Part shown: positions 9,178 through 19,221 of the stretch, in pieces
Position numbering within the stretch: the stretch's first letter is position 1
Layout of the letters: each line of letters opens with the position of its first letter
Assembly (NCBI GenBank): GCA_021208605.1
Contig: JAJOJK010000021.1
Location: 1-46,782, forward strand
Direction of reading: 5' to 3'
Source: Candidatus Woesebacteria bacterium
GTDB taxonomy: Bacteria; Patescibacteriota; Microgenomatia; UBA1400; UBA1396
Length of the DNA stretch: 46,782 bases
Notes under the pieces: model-generated
What the model was told of the DNA's origin: nothing
Seen by the model: the letters and a program-made list of their open reading frames with translations, nothing else
Databases searched by the model: none
Made by a program: the position numbers and the translations under genes

Positions 9178-10890
9178 ATGACTGTCCACTCTGCCCCCAC
9201 CGATTTACTCCGTTCTTGGCTGAATCCACTTTCTGCCGCTCAAAAAATGGCTAATCATCCAGAAGTGGCCTATTTTTGTGCTGAGTACGGTCTGGCGGAA
9301 GGTCTTCCCTTTTACGCCGGAGGCCTGGGCATTTTGGCTGGTGATGTAGTTAAAGCCGCGGCGGACGAAGATTTCCCCATGGTTGGTGTTGGTCTGTTTT
9401 ACCATGGCAAACGCGATCGCCAAGTAGTGGATCCCGATGGCTGGCAGCATTATGTGCCCTACGAGTTTGATCCCGAAGGCCAAGGGTTTACCGAAGTCAT
9501 GTTGCCTGATGGTACCCCGTGGCGAACCACGCTGCACCTTGATGGCGATGAAGTCCACGTATTCGCGTTGGCGCGCCACTTGAGTGAGCACGTGACCGTG
9601 TATTTTTTAGAAACTGACCGACCGATCAATCCCCCACATATCCGCGAACTTACCTCTGCTCCGTACTGGGGTGACGAGCGAATGCAGCTCCAACAGCAGT
9701 TTGTGTTGGGCGCGGGCGGAATCCGTTTGTTGCGCGACCTCGACTTAATGCCAGAAGTATTTCACTTGAATGAAGGCCGACCCGCCGTTTTGGTCTGGGA
9801 GTTAGCGGAATGGCTCCAAGAAACATTGGGCCACGATGGCTGCCGCGCTATTCAAGAGGCTCGCGAGCGCATTGTCTATACCAACCACACGCTGGTGCGA
9901 GCTGGTAATTTATCTTATCCGTGGGACCTCGTTGAACGATTCGTGGAGCCGTGGGCCCAGGCTTTGGGCATGCCGACTTCCGCTCTGCTGGAGTGCGGCA
10001 TTGACGATCACGAAGATCGTTTTGGCATTACCGAGTTTGGTTTGGCGATGAGTCGGATTGCCTCGGGTGTCAGTGAACGTCACACGGAACTCTGCCGTGA
10101 GCAGTGGCCAGAGTTTTCGTGGGTCAATATTACCAACGGTGTCCACTTTCCAACCTGGCAGCGCCAAGAATTGGTGATGGATGATCTCACTGATGCTGAG
10201 ATTTGGCGTGCCCACCAAGACGCCAAAAAAGAGTTGGTCGATGAGGCTGCTCGCCGCACCGGCATTATGTATGATCCAGAACGCCTGGTCTTGGGTTGGG
10301 CGCGACGGATTACTGGCTACAAGCGTTTGGACAGTTTGTTTGTGGATGTTGAAAGGTTGCGTTCAATTTTGAGCCGTGTCGATCGACCAGTCCAGTTAGT
10401 GGTGGCGGGAAAAGCTCACCCCGGCGACCAACAAGCCAAAGAACACTTGCAAGAAATTATTCGTATTTTCCAGAACGAGCTTTCTGGTCATGCGCTGTTT
10501 ATTCCGAACTATGACATGGAGTTGGCGCGCTATTTAGTAAGTGGTGTGGATATTTGGCTGAATACACCGGTAGATGGCCGCGAAGCCTGCGGTACTTCTG
10601 GTATGAAGGCGGCGGCGAATGGTGTTTTGCAAGCCTCGGTGGCTGACGGTTGGGTGGCGGAAGTCGACATAACTGATATTGGCTGGACACTGGAACCAGA
10701 AAACCCTGGTGAGCATATTATGAATCTGCTTGATGGTGAGTGGGCTGATCTTTTCTGGCAGCGTGACGCCGCGGGTGTGCCAAAAGCGTGGATTCAACGT
10801 ATGCGGGCTTCGCAACAGTTGGCCAAGAGTTTTAGCGCTACTCGGATGCTGCGGGAGTATCAGGAAAAGTTGTACACATCAACGGTGTAG
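9178..10890 (+). CDS. glgP: Alpha-glucan (glycogen) phosphorylase, short form
   Basis: VAYFCAEYGLAEGLPFYAGGLGILAGD; PLP-site region EACGTSGMKAAANGVLQASVADGW. Confidence 0.9.
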   Translation: MTVHSAPTDLLRSWLNPLSAAQKMANHPEVAYFCAEYGLAEGLPFYAGGLGILAGDVVKAAADEDFPMVGVGLFYHGKRDRQVVDPDGWQHYVPYEFDPEGQGFTEVMLPDGTPWRTTLHLDGDEVHVFALARHLSEHVTVYFLETDRPINPPHIRELTSAPYWGDERMQLQQQFVLGAGGIRLLRDLDLMPEVFHLNEGRPAVLVWELAEWLQETLGHDGCRAIQEARERIVYTNHTLVRAGNLSYPWDLVERFVEPWAQALGMPTSALLECGIDDHEDRFGITEFGLAMSRIASGVSERHTELCREQWPEFSWVNITNGVHFPTWQRQELVMDDLTDAEIWRAHQDAKKELVDEAARRTGIMYDPERLVLGWARRITGYKRLDSLFVDVERLRSILSRVDRPVQLVVAGKAHPGDQQAKEHLQEIIRIFQNELSGHALFIPNYDMELARYLVSGVDIWLNTPVDGREACGTSGMKAAANGVLQASVADGWVAEVDITDIGWTLEPENPGEHIMNLLDGEWADLFWQRDAAGVPKAWIQRMRASQQLAKSFSATRMLREYQEKLYTSTV

Positions 10891-10956
10891 CGGTTTTGAG
10901 CATATTGTTCTGGTGTTATTCTTGATTTACTCATATCCTATATTATATTTAAAAAT

Positions 10957-10975
10957 GACGAATTGGCAATTCGTC
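10957..10975. promoter_or_regulatory. Perfect palindrome upstream of baeRF-like gene (candidate operator)
   Basis: GACGAATTG-G-CAATTCGTC, 9-bp arms; followed by the direct repeat CGTCTCGC at 10972 and 11004. Confidence 0.5.
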
Positions 10976-11115
10976 TCGCATTCTGTTATAGTTATATACA
11001 GTACGTCTCGCTGGTACAGAGTCTATAGAAGAAGCTCAGTGCCAAAGAACGAGACACTTTTTCCCAGGACCACATTACGGTGGTCACGCTACAAACAGCC
11101 GAAAGGATTTCCCCT

Positions 11116-12351
11116 ATGGCCCAGTTTCCCGAACCCGGAAAGCACCCTGTTTCCATTGATCAAATAGCCGATGTGCTCTGTCGCGTCACGCCGACGCCGG
11201 CCGAGAGTACCATCTGGATGTCACTCGCTCTTCCCTTCCAGCGAACGGAGGACCTGTTTGTCCAGCATGCCAAGTCGACGGTGCAGCAGACCCTGCGTCG
11301 CCAACCAGAAGCCGAGAAAAATGCCAATGTGGCGCAGACCGTTTTAGAGTATGTTTTGCCGGAGTTAGTACAGTGGCGCGAAAACCAGGTGGCGCAAGTC
11401 GAAGAGCATGCCGCTGGGGTGATTGCCTACTTTGCGTTTGATCCAGCTGAGATTCATCATATTTCTGCTAGCGAAATTTCTGAGAAAACACACCTTTTTT
11501 TAAGTAGTACGTACTCACCAGTCCATGAAGTATGGTCCGATATCGGTCACTGTTATCACTTGGCGCCGGTTTTTTTGGCGCTGCAACAACGCGTGCGGAA
11601 TTACACGCTGATTATTGCGGAAGAAGAATCGTTCCTCTATCGGCTTGAAAATACGAGGAGTGAACAACTTGAGAATTGGGAAAACAAGTACGGTACCGAA
11701 GCCCACAATCGCTATCGCGAGCAGATGACCGTTACCCGCGATAAGTCCGTGACGCACGGGACCGGCAGTGAAAAGATAGATCGTCAGCAAGAAAGCGGCA
11801 ATCGCTTGTATCTGCAAACCATTTTTGACCGCTGTCTTGAAGTTTTGCAAGCTGATGAGTTGGCAACTGGCATGCAGATTTTCTATCCGGTGGATATGTC
11901 GGACATGGTGGAGACGTATGCGCACGATATTCTTGATGCCAACAGTGATGTGCCACTCGATTTAGAGGCCAAGGTGGTTTCTGCGGAGCGTTATGACTTT
12001 GCAGCCGCGGTCAACGAGCTGGAGCAGCAACAACGCCAAGCAGTTACCGATATTGTGGCCTTTGCCAAAAATAAAAAGCACTTCATTACGGAAAAATCCG
12101 CCGTGGTGGAAGCATTGCGCGATCACCAGTTGCAGTATTTATTTGTGTTCCCAGAACTTTCTCTGCCTGGATACGTCTCTGAAGACGGCCTGATTTTTGC
12201 CGAGGAAGTAGACGGCGCGACCGCAACAGACAATCTGGTGCCCTGGATGCTGCGCACTGCCTATATGGCGGCCACGTTAGTGATTTCCGGTGAGCCGGTG
12301 GCTGATACGGATATTGAGGTGGCTGGGTTGCCGCGGTATGTGGCAGAGTGA
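11116..12351 (+). CDS. baeRF-like (bacterial archaeo-eukaryotic release factor/eRF1-like) protein
   Basis: Overall pattern PTPAESTIWMSLALPF ... CYHLAPVFLALQQRVRNYTLIIAEEESFLYRLE ... LQYLFVFPELSLPGYV; distant. Confidence 0.55.
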   Translation: MAQFPEPGKHPVSIDQIADVLCRVTPTPAESTIWMSLALPFQRTEDLFVQHAKSTVQQTLRRQPEAEKNANVAQTVLEYVLPELVQWRENQVAQVEEHAAGVIAYFAFDPAEIHHISASEISEKTHLFLSSTYSPVHEVWSDIGHCYHLAPVFLALQQRVRNYTLIIAEEESFLYRLENTRSEQLENWENKYGTEAHNRYREQMTVTRDKSVTHGTGSEKIDRQQESGNRLYLQTIFDRCLEVLQADELATGMQIFYPVDMSDMVETYAHDILDANSDVPLDLEAKVVSAERYDFAAAVNELEQQQRQAVTDIVAFAKNKKHFITEKSAVVEALRDHQLQYLFVFPELSLPGYVSEDGLIFAEEVDGATATDNLVPWMLRTAYMAATLVISGEPVADTDIEVAGLPRYVAE

Positions 12352-12354
12352 GGC

Positions 12355-12966
12355 CTAGAATCCGAGTGCTTCCTTCACCAAAACAACGGTCGTTCTTTCC
12401 GGCTGATCGCCTTCCAAGATGACCCATTTGTTCATGCTGGAGTGGATACCGTAGGCTTCTTGGGCGCGTGCGTCTTCTTGTGGGAAGACATACTCTCGAA
12501 CGCGTTGAAAAGCAGTATCTAGATCTTTGGTAATTTTATTGGTACCGACCACAAAAATAATTTTCTCGGCGGCAAATGGTAAGGCTCCGACGCGGCTTCC
12601 GCTCGCATCCACTGCGACGAGTTTGCCGTCTTCGGTAATCGCGTTTACACTCGAGAGGAAGTACTCCGCCAAGAGGGCCTGACGACGCAGATGGCTGCGT
12701 TTGGTGTCGTCATTTTCACTCCAGACTTTAGCACCCCAGTTGACCCAGTTTTTCTTATTTTCTTCGAGTGCCGTGGCGAAACCAATTTCGTTCAGCGTGG
12801 TTGACGAGCCGGTCATGACTTCTGCCTTTTCTGGAATGGCTCTGGTAACCACTTGCAGGGCTTCTTCTTTGGTGTCAACAACGTGGACTGCGAAGCCATT
12901 TTCTTCAAGGTGTTTGACGGCGGATTTGATTTGATTTTCGGTGGCGAGTTGAGCAAACTGGCTCAT
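12355..12966 (-). CDS. LUD-domain (LutC/YkgG-like) protein
   Basis: VMTGSSTTLNEIGFATALEENKKNWVN, ALPFAAEKIIFVVGTNKITKDLDTAFQRVREYV; RBS aaaggaaaacc before internal Met. Confidence 0.8.
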   Translation of the reverse strand: MSQFAQLATENQIKSAVKHLEENGFAVHVVDTKEEALQVVTRAIPEKAEVMTGSSTTLNEIGFATALEENKKNWVNWGAKVWSENDDTKRSHLRRQALLAEYFLSSVNAITEDGKLVAVDASGSRVGALPFAAEKIIFVVGTNKITKDLDTAFQRVREYVFPQEDARAQEAYGIHSSMNKWVILEGDQPERTTVVLVKEALGF

Positions 12967-13048
12967 GGTTTTCCTTTCTTTTTTTGCCAAAAGTATTGTG
13001 GGTAAGGGAGTGTTACAATACCAACTTACATTACATAAATAAAGTAGG

Positions 13049-13060
13049 TACTTAAAAGTA
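13049..13060. promoter_or_regulatory. Candidate HxlR operator in the LUD/HxlR divergent region
   Basis: Dyad TACTT-AA-AAGTA. Confidence 0.4.
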
Positions 13061-13107
13061 ACTATTAAGCAGCGCTTGAACGGGCTGCGTCAAATAAGAG
13101 GAAAACT

Positions 13108-13461
13108 ATGTCGCAAGATCATGAATTTTGTCCGGTGCACTACGCTCTCCAAGTTATCGGCGGGAAGTGGAAGTTGTTGATTGTTTGGAATTTGTTATCG
13201 AGTGACAAGCGATTTAACGAGTTACAGCGCGCTATTGGTGACATTTCTACCAAGGTTCTGTCCGATCAACTCAAACAGTTGGAAGCCGATGGCGTTCTCA
13301 CCCGCCACGCCACTGAAACCCGACCACCACAAGTGACGTACGCGCTGACGCCGTTTGGGTACGGCCTGGAGCCGGTTATGCAGGCGATGTATTCGTGGGC
13401 AAACGAAAGAGTCGATCAAAGGCCTATAACTCCAAGGACGGTCCCTCGAGTTATAGGATAG
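13108..13461 (+). CDS. HxlR-family winged-helix regulator
   Basis: CPVHYALQVIGGKWKLLIVWNLLSSDKRFNELQRAIGDISTKVLSDQLKQLEADGVLTR. Confidence 0.92.
   Translation: MSQDHEFCPVHYALQVIGGKWKLLIVWNLLSSDKRFNELQRAIGDISTKVLSDQLKQLEADGVLTRHATETRPPQVTYALTPFGYGLEPVMQAMYSWANERVDQRPITPRTVPRVIG
13423..13457. other. Strong hairpin overlapping the 3' end of the HxlR gene
   Basis: CCTATAACTC ... GAGTTATAGG perfect 10-bp arms, with GGAC/GTCC inside the loop; no U-tract. Confidence 0.6.
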
Positions 13462-13533
13462 TACAGACGATCATAGTTTGTTCTCTTTACGCCTCTTTTA
13501 CGGGTTTTCCTTTTGCGTTACAGTACTCTTTAC

Positions 13534-13785
13534 ATGTACCAAACAATACACGAATCCATCGAGGTGGCTGGAGTTTTTACTCCTGGAAAGTTTTCGCCTA
13601 CTAAGTTTCGCTGGGGCAAAAAAACATTTGCTGTAGAAGCTATTACTCTGCTCTCGCGCGAGCGTGACGGACTAGTGCCAATTCACCATTACAGTGTGGT
13701 TGCCTCCGGAACGGTGTTTCGATTGTCGTTTCATCCGGACAACTTGGCATGGTTTTTGGAAGAAGTGTGGCAGGAAGGAGCGTAG
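13534..13785 (+). CDS. Small protein, possibly DUF6504-like, immediately upstream of the Y-family polymerase
   Basis: FSPTKFRWGKKTFAVEAITLLSRERDGLVPIHHYSVVASGTVFRLSFHPDNLAWFLEEVW; stop abuts the polymerase GTG. Confidence 0.45.
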   Translation: MYQTIHESIEVAGVFTPGKFSPTKFRWGKKTFAVEAITLLSRERDGLVPIHHYSVVASGTVFRLSFHPDNLAWFLEEVWQEGA

Positions 13786-15045
13786 GTGCCTACTCAAGAG
13801 AGAGCTTCTCTTCGAAATTCCCCTCGTTGGATGCACGTCGATATCAATTCCTATTTTGCCACTCTCCTCCAGCAGGAGAATCCCGCCTTGCGAGGTCGGC
13901 CAGTTGGTATCCTCAAAGACGTCGGTCGAACCTGTGTGATCGCTGCTTCCAAAGAAGCCAAGAAACTCGGCGTGGGAACCGGCACCAGCGCCTACGAGGC
14001 GAAGCGATTAGCGCCAGAAATTGTGTTTCTTCCAGCCGAGTTTGCGCGCTACCTTGACGCCACCAAGCGCCTCAAAAAAATATTTTCCAACTTGGTGCCT
14101 GATTACGAAATTTTTTCCTTAGACGAAGCTTTTCTGAACTTAACCGATTGCACGCGGCTCTACCCCGATGCGCAAGAGTTTGGCCGGCATGTGCAACAGC
14201 TCATTAAAGATGACTTGGGGGAATTTGTGACCAGCAACGTCGGCATCAGTTGGAATCGATTTCTGGCTAAGATGGCGGGAGAGATTGCTCCCAAAGGTAG
14301 TGTGGCGGAGATTACGGCGGAAAATATTGATCATTATTTTGCCACCACTGAGTTCAAAGACGTCTGTGGTATTGGGAGGCGGCTGGAAAAGCGTTTGGCG
14401 CATCTTGGTGTTACCAGATTGTACGACCTCCACTTTGTGACCGACGAGCAACTCGAAACAGAGTTTGGTCCGTACTGGTCGAAAGAGTTGCGCAAAATGA
14501 GTGAAGGCAAAGAACCGAGTTTGTTTGCGCACCACGCCAAAAACGAACAACCCAAAAGTGTCAGCCGCTCAATCACTGGATTTTCGCTGGCCAAAGATGA
14601 AGCTGAAATTCGCGCTGTGATGCGCAACCTCATTGATGAAGTCATGTACAAAGCCCGCGAGATGCAGTTGTCTGGCCGCTGGGCAGCCGTGTCGTTGAGT
14701 GGCGAGGGTCAGCACTGGTGGAGTCACCAGCGGGTAGATATGCCGATTCGCCATGCGCAAGAGTTGTTCGATATTCTGTACCACCAGCTCTACTCCCAGT
14801 GGGATCGGACTTTTAACGTCATTCGCTGGCGCGTGGTGTTGAGTGACCTGGGTAGTTGGGAAACCACTCCCGAGCCGTGGCTTCCAGACTGGCAGCGGCA
14901 AGAAAAGCTGGAACAGGCGGCGCAAGAGCTCAATAAACGCTTTGGTCTTTTCACCGTGCGCAGCGGAGTCTTGTTACAACGGCCACTTATTCGGCCAGAG
15001 GTGACCGGGTATTTGGGCGATCGGCAGTATGTATTGGGGCCGTAA
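13786..15045 (+). CDS. dinB: Y-family DNA polymerase (DinB/Pol IV-like)
   Basis: WMHVDINSYFATLLQQENPALRGRPVGI, YEIFSLDEAFLNLT, VGISWNRFLAKMAGEIAPKG; GTG start after the upstream TAG. Confidence 0.92.
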   Translation: MPTQERASLRNSPRWMHVDINSYFATLLQQENPALRGRPVGILKDVGRTCVIAASKEAKKLGVGTGTSAYEAKRLAPEIVFLPAEFARYLDATKRLKKIFSNLVPDYEIFSLDEAFLNLTDCTRLYPDAQEFGRHVQQLIKDDLGEFVTSNVGISWNRFLAKMAGEIAPKGSVAEITAENIDHYFATTEFKDVCGIGRRLEKRLAHLGVTRLYDLHFVTDEQLETEFGPYWSKELRKMSEGKEPSLFAHHAKNEQPKSVSRSITGFSLAKDEAEIRAVMRNLIDEVMYKAREMQLSGRWAAVSLSGEGQHWWSHQRVDMPIRHAQELFDILYHQLYSQWDRTFNVIRWRVVLSDLGSWETTPEPWLPDWQRQEKLEQAAQELNKRFGLFTVRSGVLLQRPLIRPEVTGYLGDRQYVLGP

Positions 15046-15057
15046 ACGAGAGAGCGC

Positions 15058-15310
15058 TTAGTTTTGCGTGGCTGTATACCCAAGTTTCTCGACAACTTGC
15101 ATCAATTTTTTGGGAGTAACCGTTTGCGGATCAAACACTACTTTTGTGGTAGCGCGCGCATAGTTCGTGGAAGCGCTGACTACGCCAGGAGTATCCTCGA
15201 GTTCACCATCAATATTCATGCTGCAGCTGGTGCAGTGCATACCGTCAATGGAGAGGGTTGCGGTTTCAGTATTGTGAGAGGCGTTTTTTTTTCTTAAAGA
15301 GTGACAACAT
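15058..15310 (-). CDS. HMA-domain copper chaperone (CopZ-like), 5' end interrupted at an A9 tract
   Basis: SIDGMHCTSCSMNIDGELEDTPGVVSASTNYARATTKVVFD; joins MLSLFKKK to NASHNTETATLSIDGMHC if A9 is read as A8. Confidence 0.75.
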
Positions 15311-15331
15311 AGAATTCCTTTGCTGAAATAT

Positions 15332-16459
15332 TTAGATAACTTCCAGTGTTCCGGTGTACATACCCATCGAGCAGGTGAAGGTGTACTTTCCAGGTTTTGT
15401 AGGTGTAAAGGTAAAGGTTTGCGAGTCAGTAGACTCTAAAAAGGTGTTGATACCAAACTCAGACAAGACAAAGGCCAGAGCGCAGGAGTAAGTGTCATCG
15501 CTTTGAAGTGTCAGGGTGACCGGTTCTCCACTTTTTACTCGGACGTAACGGGGTGAGTAGCCAGAGTTGAGCACGTTGATCGTAACGGTGTTGCTGACTG
15601 CTGCCTGTCCACTGTCCTCCTGATACCATTCCGGTGGTCCGGAGAAGACTTCACGAAGTGGCTGCATAATGGTTTTGGAGCTCACCGGCGAGTTCATGAC
15701 AATGAGTACGCCATTCAAACTGTAGAGTGCCATCCCCACTAAAATTACTGCGGCAAAGCGAGTAAAGTTTTTGTACCAGCCCTCAGCGAGTTTCGCCGTT
15801 GCAATACCGAGAACCGCAAACAAGGGCGAGGTTCCGAGTACAAATGAGAACATGATTAACGCACCGTACCAAGGATTCCCAGAGTTAATGGCTAAAACTT
15901 CCATGGCTTGCGTAACTCCGCAGGGAATGAAGATAGTCATAAAACCGAGTAATGCGGGTGCAAACAAGGCTTTACTCTTGCTCGAGTTACGAACTATACG
16001 TTGAATAAACTTTGGTGGCTGAAACACCACAAAGCGGAAAATGGGATGCACATCAATTAAATTCATGGCGGTGGCGAACATGAACACAGCGGTGAATGTT
16101 TGAAAAGCTAGACGCACGCCCAAACTGAGCGTAATAGCCGAACCAAGTAATCCGAGGAAAAATCCTAAGAGTGTATGGGCTATGAGTTTGCTCACCAAGA
16201 ACAAAGTTACTGGCATCCAATCAAGTTCGTCAAACGATTTCAGCGAGAAGTTTGCAGCTTGTTTTTGTTGAGACGAAGTCTTCTTTTTTTTGACATAACT
16301 TTTGGGCGAAGCTTTCTGCGATTGAGTCGCTGACGGAAGTTCGTCATGCTCCTGCTCTTTTTGGTTCGCGATAACGCTCGCCAACAAGCCGCCTTGCATG
16401 GCCAAGCAGGAAAGTCCGCCCGTAGTTAAACCTGTGAGAAAGATAACAAAAAGATTCAT
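15332..16459 (-). CDS. COG2836/DsbD-like sulfite-exporter-type membrane protein with C-terminal cupredoxin domain
   Basis: GLTTGGLSCLAMQGGL, FIPCGVTQAMEVLAINSG; C-terminal PGKYTFTCSMGMYTGTLEV. Confidence 0.75.
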   Translation of the reverse strand: MNLFVIFLTGLTTGGLSCLAMQGGLLASVIANQKEQEHDELPSATQSQKASPKSYVKKKKTSSQQKQAANFSLKSFDELDWMPVTLFLVSKLIAHTLLGFFLGLLGSAITLSLGVRLAFQTFTAVFMFATAMNLIDVHPIFRFVVFQPPKFIQRIVRNSSKSKALFAPALLGFMTIFIPCGVTQAMEVLAINSGNPWYGALIMFSFVLGTSPLFAVLGIATAKLAEGWYKNFTRFAAVILVGMALYSLNGVLIVMNSPVSSKTIMQPLREVFSGPPEWYQEDSGQAAVSNTVTINVLNSGYSPRYVRVKSGEPVTLTLQSDDTYSCALAFVLSEFGINTFLESTDSQTFTFTPTKPGKYTFTCSMGMYTGTLEVI

Positions 16460-16462
16460 AGT

Positions 16463-18713
16463 TTATTTTCCTGCTGTTTGTGTAGTGAGTTTGGTAGATC
16501 GCAAACGTAACGCATTGGCCACAACGCTGACACTGGAAAATGCCATCGCTGCCCCCGCGAGAATTGGACTCAAAAGTATTCCCGTAAATGGATAGAGCAC
16601 GCCCATGGCTACCGGAATGAGCACCACATTGTAGCCAAATGCCCAGAAGAGATTTTGGCGGATGTTGTTCATAGTTTTACGAGACAGTTCTAAAGCGGTT
16701 GGGACGAGACCAATATCACTGCGCAATAAAGTGATACCAGCCGATTCAATAGCGACATCGGTGCCACCTCCCATAGCAATACTAACGTCTGCCGCGGCGA
16801 GCGCTGGGGCGTCGTTGATACCGTCACCGACCATAGCGACCGGGCCATATTTTTTTCGTAATTCGTGAATGAGATCTTCTTTATCTGCGGGTAGGACCTC
16901 TGCTCTCACCTCGCTGATGCCGACCTGCTGAGCAATCGCCTCTGCGGTGGTGGCGTTATCGCCAGTGACCATAACCGGAGTGATACCCAAGTTTTTCAGA
17001 TGAGCTACTACTGCCGCAGATTCAGATTTTACGGTATCAGCAATGCCAAAGGCGGCCACATGGGTGTCATCAATGGCCACGTGGGCAATTGACTGCGCCT
17101 GTTTTTGCCATGTTTGGGCACTTTCCAACAGTGAAGTGCTCAGAGAAATTGATTGCGACTCTAGGAAGCTTTTTGTTCCGATAAGAACTTTTTTCTTTTC
17201 GACTATGCCGCTGATACCTTTCCCAGAGTGATCAGTAAAGGAGCTCACTTTTTTTGCGGCGACTGCGGGCATTTTTTTTACTGATGTACCCTGTAATCGC
17301 ATTGGCTAAAGGATGATGCGAGAGTGATTCGACAGAAAAAATAGCGCCATTCACCGTTTTTTCATCTTCTTTCTGTTTGTATGCAGCATTGTGCACGGCT
17401 GGTTTTCCGGCGGTGAGGGTGCCGGTTTTGTCGAAAGCGATTGCCTTTACTGAGTTGGCAACTTCTAAAGCTTGTGCGTCTTTAATGAGAATGCCGGTTT
17501 GGGCACCACGACCGATTCCGACCATCAGCGAAGTAGGCGTAGCCAAGCCGAGGGCGCAGGGACAGGCAATAATCAAGACATTGATCATGCTGACGAGAGC
17601 AGTTAACAGTCGTGGTTCAGGTCCAAAGATCCACCAGACTGCAAAGGTTAAGAGTGCTAAAACAATCACCGCAGGAACAAAGTACATGGCTACCGTATCG
17701 ACCAATGCTTGGATTGGTGGTCGAGAACCTTGGGCTTCCTGTACCAAGCGAATGATATTTGCGAGCAGGGTATCACTGCCCACTTTGGTGGCTCGAATTT
17801 CTAAACTGCCTGAGTGGTTTACCGTGGAGCCAATAACGCTATCGCCTTCTTGTTTGGTAACGGGCATACTTTCGCCAGTGACCATACTTTCGTCAATGGA
17901 CGATTCTCCAGTTATGACTACTCCATCTACCGGAATTTTTTCTCCTGGTTTGACTCGAATATGGTCGTCCACCTGCACTTGATCAATAGACACTTCTTGC
18001 CATTTTCCGTCGCGCTTGACCATGGCCGTTTTAGCCTGCAGACCAAGCAACGACTTGATAGCCGAAGACGTTTGGGCTTTGGCGCGAATCTCGAGATATT
18101 TCCCGAGGAGGATAAATGTAATGATAGCGGCAGAGGCTTCAAAGTAGAGATGGGTCTCGATTCCGTTCTGAATGAGCCAGTCGCGAAAAACTACTACAAA
18201 AGCAGAGAAAAAATAGGCGGCAGACGTGCCCATAGCCACGAGGGTATCCATGTTGGCCGAGAGATTTTTGAGTCCGGACCAGGCTCCTAAATAGAAACGT
18301 TTCCCGGCCCAAAACTGGACGGGCGTGGCCAAGAGCCACAAGAGCCAGGGATTGTGCAGGTACATCCGAAAACCAGGCACCATACTGAGCATGAGGAGTG
18401 TTGATAAAACACCACTCACAATAAGCTTTTGGCGTAGGTGGTTGAGTTCTCGGTTTCGTTCTTGTTCGGCACGGTCGGTATTTTGTTGAGAATCTAAATG
18501 GGCCGTGTAGCCAGTTTTGGCGACGGCGTTAGTGAGGTCTTCGGGCGTTGTTTGTGTGGCATCATACGCCACGGTTGCCTGCTCATTAGCGTAGTTAACC
18601 GAAGCTTCGGAAACACCTTCGGTTTTGCGTAAAGCGCGCTGAATGTTACTGGCACAGCTGGCACAGTGCATGCCGGAAACGTGGAAAGAAACGGAAGTTG
18701 TATTTTTAGACAT
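16463..18713 (-). CDS. copA: Copper-translocating P1B-ATPase, interrupted by an apparent frameshift at an A8 tract (17272-17279)
   Basis: [33 protein letters not shown] (frame 1); [22 protein letters not shown] (frame 2); A7 would join ...[25 protein letters not shown]... Confidence 0.9.
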
Positions 18714-19185
18714 AAGTCTCCGGCTCTTGTTTGAATTTTTGGTAACAGCCACTGGCGCAGAAGTAGTACTCTTCTCCGTTATAGTGGTGGTGGAAGCTGG
18801 CGGTTTTGGGCGAGACGCGCATATGGCAGACCGGGTCATGTGTAATGGGAAGTAAGTCTTTCATGCTGAAACGCAGTGTGGCAGCCAGAGTAGAATCTTG
18901 GTGGTGTTCAATAAGGACTTCACGCAGTAAGTCGCACGCCTCCACAATTTTGGGACTGCTCATGCGATAGTAGATTTGTTTTCCGTCTTTGCGACTTTCG
19001 ACAACGCCGGCTTCTCGTAAAATACTGAGATGTTGGCTGATATTGGCTTGCGGCAAGTCAAGCATGGTGTGGATATCGGTGACCGGCAGTTCTTGTTCCT
19101 GCAAGAGCTGGACAATTTCTAAGCGTCGCGGGTGCGCTAATGCTTTGAGCAATGAAGCGTGCAGAGTGAAGAGTTCGGAGTACAT
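18706..19185 (-). CDS. ArsR-family regulator fused to a C-terminal YHS domain
   Basis: [18 protein letters not shown] ... [71 protein letters not shown]. Confidence 0.9.
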   Translation of the reverse strand: MYSELFTLHASLLKALAHPRRLEIVQLLQEQELPVTDIHTMLDLPQANISQHLSILREAGVVESRKDGKQIYYRMSSPKIVEACDLLREVLIEHHQDSTLAATLRFSMKDLLPITHDPVCHMRVSPKTASFHHHYNGEEYYFCASGCYQKFKQEPETYV

Positions 19186-19205
19186 ATTCGATAATTAGAA
19201 TATGT
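19182..19205. promoter_or_regulatory. Candidate ArsR operator overlapping the arsR-YHS start codon
   Basis: ACATATTC-N8-GAATATGT perfect 8-bp dyad. Confidence 0.55.
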
Positions 19206-19221
19206 TTTACAGCGAGAAATG

